64,000 bases of DNA from Merdibacter sp965119685 (GTDB lineage Bacteria; Bacillota_I; Bacilli_A; Erysipelotrichales; Erysipelotrichaceae), in assembly GCA_965119685.1 (NCBI GenBank), contig OZ221971.1:1116001-1180000 (forward strand), in the 5' to 3' direction. A program made the translations under genes and the position numbers. Under the pieces are notes generated by a model. The model searched no databases, was not told the DNA's origin, and was given only the letters and a program-made list of their open reading frames with translations. This document shows positions 59,585 to 64,000 of this stretch, piece by piece. Numbering within the stretch: position 1 is the stretch's first letter; every line of letters begins with the position of its first letter.

Positions 59585-60952
59585 ATGATGAAGAAGATAT
59601 TGATTGCCAACCGCGGAGAGATTGCGGTACGGATCATCCGCACCTGCAAGGAGATGGGAATCCGCACGGTAGCGGTGTATTCCACAGCCGATCAGGACGC
59701 GCTGCACGTACAGCTGGCACATGAAGCCGTTTGCATCGGAGGACCGCGCCCGGCAGAGAGCTATCTGAATATGAACGCCATCTTACAGGCGGCGTGCAGT
59801 ACGGGATGTGACGCTATCCACCCGGGCTTTGGCTTTTTGAGCGAGAATCCGCAGTTTGCCGCCCTGACACAGCAATGCGGTCTCATTTTTATCGGTCCTT
59901 CCCCTGAGGTGATCGAGCAGCTGGGCAACAAGGCGATGGCGCGCAAGATGATGAAAGAAGCGGGTGTTCCCGTCGTTCCCGGCAGCAAGCAGATCATCGA
60001 GACGATCGAGGAATGTCAAGCGTTAGCCAAGAAGATCACCTATCCCCTCATCATCAAGGCGGCAAACGGCGGCGGGGGACGCGGCATGCGTATCGTGCGA
60101 AGTGAGGACGAGCTGGAGCATGCCTATTACAGCGCGAAGAGCGAGGCGAAAGCGTGCTTTGGCGACGAAGATGTCTATATGGAGAAATACATTGAAAATC
60201 CTAAGCATATCGAGGTGCAGGTGCTCTGCGATGCGTTTGGCAACTGTCTGCATCTCTATGAGCGCGATTGCAGCTTTCAGCGCCGCAACCAGAAGATGAT
60301 CGAGGAAGCGCCTTGCCATACGTTAAAGGAAGAGATCCGCGAGCAGATGTTCGCCGATGCCATCAAGGCATGCCGTTATGTCGGCTATACCTCGGCGGGG
60401 ACGATCGAGTTTCTGCTGGCACAGGATGGCCGCTACTACTTCATGGAGATGAACACCCGCATTCAGGTGGAGCATCCCATCACAGAGCAGATCTGCGGCA
60501 TCGACATCATCAAGCAGCAGATCCGCATCGCCGATCATCAGCGTCTCAATCTGACGCAGGAGGAGATCACCCCGAACGGCTATGCCTTGGAGTGCCGCAT
60601 CAATGCGGAGGACATCCACCGCGATTTCGCCCCTTCACCGGGCAAGATCACCTTTTTGAATCTGCCCTGCGGACGCGGGGTGCGCGTGGAGACGGCTGTC
60701 TATAACGGCTATACGATTCCTCCTTACTATGATTCGATGATCGCCAAGATCATCACCTATGCGCCGACGCGTTTGGAGTGTATCAAGAAGATGCGCATCG
60801 CTTTGGAGGAGCTGATTATCGAAGGGGTGGAGACCAATGTGGAATTTCACTATCTCGTGCTACATCAGCGCGCCTTCATCGAGGGTACCTACGATACCGG
60901 CTATGCGCAGCGCTTTATCGAGGAGCTGAAGGAAAATGGAGAATTTATTTAA
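59585..60952 (+). CDS. accC: Biotin carboxylase subunit of acetyl-CoA carboxylase
   Basis: ATP-grasp enzyme that carboxylates biotin on AccB. 455 residues, normal length: start KILIANRGEIAVRIIRTCKE, ATP loop KAANGGGGRGMRIV, catalytic EMNTRIQVEHPITE and the C-terminal domain. Starts with ATGATG right after accB and overlaps accD by 17 bp, so it is translationally coupled. Confidence 0.98.
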   Translation: MMKKILIANRGEIAVRIIRTCKEMGIRTVAVYSTADQDALHVQLAHEAVCIGGPRPAESYLNMNAILQAACSTGCDAIHPGFGFLSENPQFAALTQQCGLIFIGPSPEVIEQLGNKAMARKMMKEAGVPVVPGSKQIIETIEECQALAKKITYPLIIKAANGGGGRGMRIVRSEDELEHAYYSAKSEAKACFGDEDVYMEKYIENPKHIEVQVLCDAFGNCLHLYERDCSFQRRNQKMIEEAPCHTLKEEIREQMFADAIKACRYVGYTSAGTIEFLLAQDGRYYFMEMNTRIQVEHPITEQICGIDIIKQQIRIADHQRLNLTQEEITPNGYALECRINAEDIHRDFAPSPGKITFLNLPCGRGVRVETAVYNGYTIPPYYDSMIAKIITYAPTRLECIKKMRIALEELIIEGVETNVEFHYLVLHQRAFIEGTYDTGYAQRFIEELKENGEFI

Positions 60953-61811
60953 AAAAAGGCAGGATCGGCTGCATCGCTTTGAGCATTACCGCAAGGGGAG
61001 CACGCCGAGCGTTTCGCCCAAAGAGATTCCCGACTATGTGTTTAAAAGCTGTGAGCACTGCGGGGAGAGCATCCCTTATCTGGAATTGCAGCGCACTTAT
61101 TATGTGTGCCCGCGCTGCGGCTGTCATCTCAAGATCAGCGCCCGTGAGCGGATACGTCAGCTGACAGATGAGGGCAGCTTTCAGGAGTGTGACGCATTTG
61201 CGGAAAGCGGCAATGAGGATCACTTTATCGGCTATGAGGAGAAGCTAAACAAGGCGAAGCAGACGACCGGCATGCATGAGGCGGTGATCTGCGGGTTTGG
61301 CCTGATCAAGGGCTATCCGATCGCCGTTGCCGTCATGGATTCGCGCTTTATGATGGGAAGTATGGGACATGTGGTCGGCGATAAGATCACCCGTCTCATC
61401 GAGGCGGCGGATGAAGAAGGGCTGCCGCTGCTGATCAGCTGTACCAGCGGGGGCGCGCGCATGCAGGAGGGCATCGTCTCGCTCATGCAGATGGCGAAGA
61501 CCTCGGCGGCGCTCAAGCGCTTCAGCGATCACGGCGGGTTTTACATCAGCCTGTTGACACACCCGACCACCGGCGGCGTATCGGCGAGCTTTGCGATGTT
61601 AGGCGACGTCATCTTGGCGGAGCCGGATGCGTTAGTGGGATTTGCGGGGCGGCGCGTCATTGAAAAGACGGTCAACGAGGTCTTGCCCCCGCAGTTTCAG
61701 CATGCGGAGTTCGTCTTGGAGAAAGGCTTTATCGATCGCATCGTGGAACGCCGGCATCTGCGGCGCACCATTGCGGATCTGATCATGCTGCATGGAGGAA
61801 AACGAGTATGA
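60936..61811 (+). CDS. accD: Acetyl-CoA carboxylase carboxyltransferase subunit beta
   Basis: Beta half of the carboxyltransferase that forms malonyl-CoA. 291 residues: a four-cysteine zinc ribbon (Cys39, 42, 58, 61: CEHCG and CPRCG), then the crotonase-like core with SCTSGGARMQEGI and TTGGVSASFAMLGD. Overlaps accC at its start and accA at its end (ATGA). Confidence 0.98.
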   Translation: MENLFKKRQDRLHRFEHYRKGSTPSVSPKEIPDYVFKSCEHCGESIPYLELQRTYYVCPRCGCHLKISARERIRQLTDEGSFQECDAFAESGNEDHFIGYEEKLNKAKQTTGMHEAVICGFGLIKGYPIAVAVMDSRFMMGSMGHVVGDKITRLIEAADEEGLPLLISCTSGGARMQEGIVSLMQMAKTSAALKRFSDHGGFYISLLTHPTTGGVSASFAMLGDVILAEPDALVGFAGRRVIEKTVNEVLPPQFQHAEFVLEKGFIDRIVERRHLRRTIADLIMLHGGKRV

Positions 61812-62725
61812 GTCTGATGGAAAAAGAGGCGCAGCTAAACGCCTTGCAGGAACAGCTGCGCACTTGTGATGATGCGGCGGGACGCATGCGCTTGGAAGCG
61901 GAGATCCGCAGGCTGAGCGAAGCGATGTATCGCCGGCTGGATGCGTGGGATCGCGTCTATCTGGCCCGCCGTCCCCAGCGCCCCAAGGCACAGGATTATC
62001 TGAAAGGACTGTTTCACACGTTTTATGAGCTGCATGGAGATCGCTGCTATGGGGATGACCGAGCGATCATCGGCGGCATAGCGATGTTTGAACAGACCCC
62101 GGTGACGGTCATCGCCCAAGCCAAGGGCAAGGATTTGCAGGAGAACTTGCAGCGCAACTTCGGGATGCCCAATCCCGAGGGGTATCGCAAGGCGCTGCGC
62201 TTAGCCAAGGAGGCGGAGAAGTTCCACCGTCCGATCATCACCTTTGTGGACACCTCCGGCGCTTATCCCGGCAAGGGGGCGGAGGAGCGCGGACAGGCGG
62301 AGGCGATCGCCCAATGTCTGTTTATGTTCTCCAATCTGGAAACGCCGATCATCTGCATCGTCCTCTCTGAGGGCGGCAGCGGCGGTGCGCTGGCGCTCAG
62401 CGTCGGCGATCGTCTCATCATGCTGGAAAACGCCGTTTACTCGATCCTTTCCCCGGAAGGGTTTGCGAGCATCCTGTGGAAGGATGGCAGCCGTGCGAAG
62501 GAAGCGGCCGAGGTGATGAAGCTGACAGCGCGCGATCTTAAGGATAAGCAGATCGTTGACGCTTTGATCAAGGAGCCCTTGGGCGGTGCGCAAAATGATT
62601 TGGAGATGGTGTTAGATCAGCTGCGTTCCTATATCCGCACTTCCTTACCACAGCTCACTAAAACGAAGACGCCGGCGCTGTTAAAAAAGCGCTATGAAAA
62701 ATATAGAAAGATCGGAGTGATCTGA
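61808..62725 (+). CDS. accA: Acetyl-CoA carboxylase carboxyltransferase subunit alpha
   Basis: Alpha half of the carboxyltransferase. 305 residues: an N-terminal helical region, GDRCYGDDRAIIGGIA, the core FVDTSGAYPGKGAEERGQAE and the oxyanion segment GEGGSGGALAL-like (SEGGSGGALALSVGD). Starts within the end of accD, followed 2 bp later by fabH. Confidence 0.98.
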   Translation: MSLMEKEAQLNALQEQLRTCDDAAGRMRLEAEIRRLSEAMYRRLDAWDRVYLARRPQRPKAQDYLKGLFHTFYELHGDRCYGDDRAIIGGIAMFEQTPVTVIAQAKGKDLQENLQRNFGMPNPEGYRKALRLAKEAEKFHRPIITFVDTSGAYPGKGAEERGQAEAIAQCLFMFSNLETPIICIVLSEGGSGGALALSVGDRLIMLENAVYSILSPEGFASILWKDGSRAKEAAEVMKLTARDLKDKQIVDALIKEPLGGAQNDLEMVLDQLRSYIRTSLPQLTKTKTPALLKKRYEKYRKIGVI

Positions 62726-62727
62726 TC

Positions 62728-63699
62728 ATGGAACAGATACGGTTATGCGGGTGCGGCTATGCCTGCCCGAAGCATCAAATCGACAATTATCAGCTGGAAC
62801 AAATCATCGATACCAGCGATGAATGGATCGTCCAGCGCACCGGGATTCACTCCCGCTATGTGGCGGTGGAAGAGACGACCAGCGTGCTGGCGGCGCAGGC
62901 GGCGCAAAAAGCGATCACGGACGCCGGTATCGATAAAGGCGAGATCCGCTTGTTGATCGTCGCCACCTTGAGCGGGGATCAGCCGATGCCAAGCACGGCC
63001 TGCCTGGTACAGGAGCGCTTGGGGATGATGGATCAGGCGCTGATGGCGTTTGATCTCAACGCCGCTTGCAGCGGCTTCCTCTATGCCCTGCAATGCGCCT
63101 GTGCCATGCTGGAGCAGGGGGCGTATGCGTTGGTGATCGGTGCGGAGAATCTCTCTAAGATCATCGACTGGAACGATCGCTCTACCTGCATCCTGTTTGG
63201 CGATGGCGCCGGTGCGGCAATCTTGCAGAAAAGTGAAGCGGGGAAGCGGGCATGGCACTTTGCCCAAAGCAAGGGTGATCCCAAGCGTGTGCTCGACATC
63301 CCCGGCAAGACGCTGAGCGCTGTGCCCTGCGTCAACGTTCAGGAGAACTATCGCTATCTGCACATGGATGGCAAGGAGGTCTTTCGCTTTGCCGTGGGAG
63401 CGATGGAGGAAGCCATCCGTCAGGTGCTTGCCCAAAGCCCTTACACGCTGGAGGAGATCGATCTCATCATCCCGCATCAGGCGAACATCCGCATCTTGGC
63501 GAGCGTCGCCCGTCACATGCGCATAGCGATGGATCGCTTTTACGTCAACTTGGACCGCTTTGGCAACACATCGGCGGCCAGCGTGCCGATCGCCCTTGCG
63601 CAGGCAAAGGAAGAGGGGCGCGTACACGAAGGAATGAAGCTGTTGTTAGTAGGCTTTGGCGGGGGCTTGACCTATGCCGCCACCCTGCTGGAGCTGTAA
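62728..63699 (+). CDS. fabH: Beta-ketoacyl-ACP synthase III
   Basis: Starts type II fatty-acid synthesis by condensing an acyl-CoA with malonyl-ACP. 323 residues with the catalytic triad Cys114 (NAACSGFLYAL), His250 (IIPHQANIRI) and Asn280 (RFGNTSAASVP), and the C-terminal GFGGGLTYAA. It is 2 bp after accA, so malonyl-CoA formation and chain initiation are co-expressed. Confidence 0.98.
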   Translation: MEQIRLCGCGYACPKHQIDNYQLEQIIDTSDEWIVQRTGIHSRYVAVEETTSVLAAQAAQKAITDAGIDKGEIRLLIVATLSGDQPMPSTACLVQERLGMMDQALMAFDLNAACSGFLYALQCACAMLEQGAYALVIGAENLSKIIDWNDRSTCILFGDGAGAAILQKSEAGKRAWHFAQSKGDPKRVLDIPGKTLSAVPCVNVQENYRYLHMDGKEVFRFAVGAMEEAIRQVLAQSPYTLEEIDLIIPHQANIRILASVARHMRIAMDRFYVNLDRFGNTSAASVPIALAQAKEEGRVHEGMKLLLVGFGGGLTYAATLLEL

Positions 63700-63711
63700 G
63701 GAGAGAAGAAT

Positions 63712-64000
63712 ATGTTGTTAAATGAGATGTTTCATGTGAAATACCCTGTGATTCAGGGAGCGATGGCAAATATCGCCACCGCGCAGTTTGCGGCTGCCGT
63801 CAGCAATGCCGGGGGCATCGGCGTCATCGGTACGGGAGCGATGGATGTCGAAACGGCACGTGCGGCGATTCACGAATGCCGTTCATTGACCGATAAGCCT
63901 TTCGGTGTCAATGTCATGATGATGAATCCGCATACGAAAGAGCTGATGGAGATGATCGCCCAGGAGCGTGTCGCATTGGTGACGACAGGCGCCGGCAATC
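63712..64000 (+). CDS. fabK: Enoyl-ACP reductase II (FabK), cut by window end
   Basis: Only the first 96 codons are in the window. They begin MLLNEMFHVKYPVIQGAMAN and continue with AVSNAGGIGVIGTGAM and PFGVNVMMMNPH, the N-terminus of the FMN-dependent nitronate-monooxygenase-like enoyl reductase FabK. In Bacillota this replaces FabI in the last reduction of each elongation cycle. AAGGAGAGAAG lies upstream, 12 bp after fabH. Confidence 0.92.
   Translation, partial: MLLNEMFHVKYPVIQGAMANIATAQFAAAVSNAGGIGVIGTGAMDVETARAAIHECRSLTDKPFGVNVMMMNPHTKELMEMIAQERVALVTTGAGN

Noticed and set aside
62743..63627. 294-codon minus-strand frame inside fabH
   Set aside because: fabH has its complete catalytic triad in the sense strand; the antisense frame is a by-product of codon bias.
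1..64000. CRISPR array or rRNA operon
   Set aside because: No regularly spaced repeats or rRNA-like sequence were found on reading either strand.

Overview
The window looks like a chromosomal segment of a low-to-mid G+C Bacillota, most likely an Erysipelotrichia-type gut bacterium. This rests on gene content: an HrcA/CIRCE-controlled hrcA-grpE-dnaK-dnaJ operon, a long PPi-dependent phosphofructokinase, a uridine-kinase-like enzyme with ThrRS-like N-terminal domains, Rex, a GerA/SpoVAF-type protein, a T-box before asnS, and a MarR/FabT-controlled type II fatty-acid cluster. Promoters are classical sigma-A (often with an extended -10) and intrinsic terminators are frequent. The class assignment is inference; no rRNA is present. 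Most of the window is about half G+C by eye, but 40.4-45.05 kb is strikingly AT-rich.

Layout. 0.1-5 kb: heat-shock operon with two CIRCE elements. 5-8.5 kb: hotdog thioesterase, EamA transporter behind a structured leader, small membrane proteins. 8.6-11.7 kb: CsoR-CopA copper module. 11.8-17.7 kb: two secreted surface proteins behind a promoter with paired dyads, a lone IS3-type OrfA, a MITE-like inverted-repeat element, an HD protein and a cold-shock gene. 18-24 kb: cytosolic leucine-rich-repeat protein, rex, T-box-asnS, a membrane-anchored amidase-like protein lacking its histidine ligands. 24-32 kb: ABC-F protein, GerA/SpoVAF-like protein, two small unknowns, ptsI, pfp. 32.1-32.45 kb: a promoter-to-terminator segment that looks like a non-coding RNA.

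32.8-37.6 kb: a tight six-gene operon (unknown, TGS-nucleoside kinase, HD hydrolase, two membrane-anchored degenerate Nudix-like proteins, radical SAM protein with a six-cysteine C-terminus). This is the best candidate in the window for an undescribed system. 37.8-40.4 kb: GDT1-type transporter, pyrR, two unknowns. 40.4-45.05 kb: AT-rich island of zinc-ribbon membrane proteins, DUF2085, a lipoprotein and an XRE regulator, ending at the 3' side of tRNA-Glu. 45-50 kb: CwlD-like amidase, hflX, PHP phosphatase, XRE regulator, tRNA-Lys. 50-51.4 kb: infC-rpmI-rplT with attenuator leader and a probable AUC start. 52-57.4 kb: serine hydrolase, DUF2812 protein, Mn riboswitch and P-type ATPase. 57.6-64 kb: fabT, acpP-accBCDA-fabH-fabK (fabK cut by the window edge).

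Functionally the region mixes protein homeostasis, metal homeostasis (Cu, probably Mn twice), translation and fatty-acid initiation with accessory surface and membrane genes. Regulation is unusually legible: CIRCE, CsoR box, Asn T-box, yybP-ykoY riboswitch, FabT boxes and an IF3/L20-type attenuator can all be read directly.
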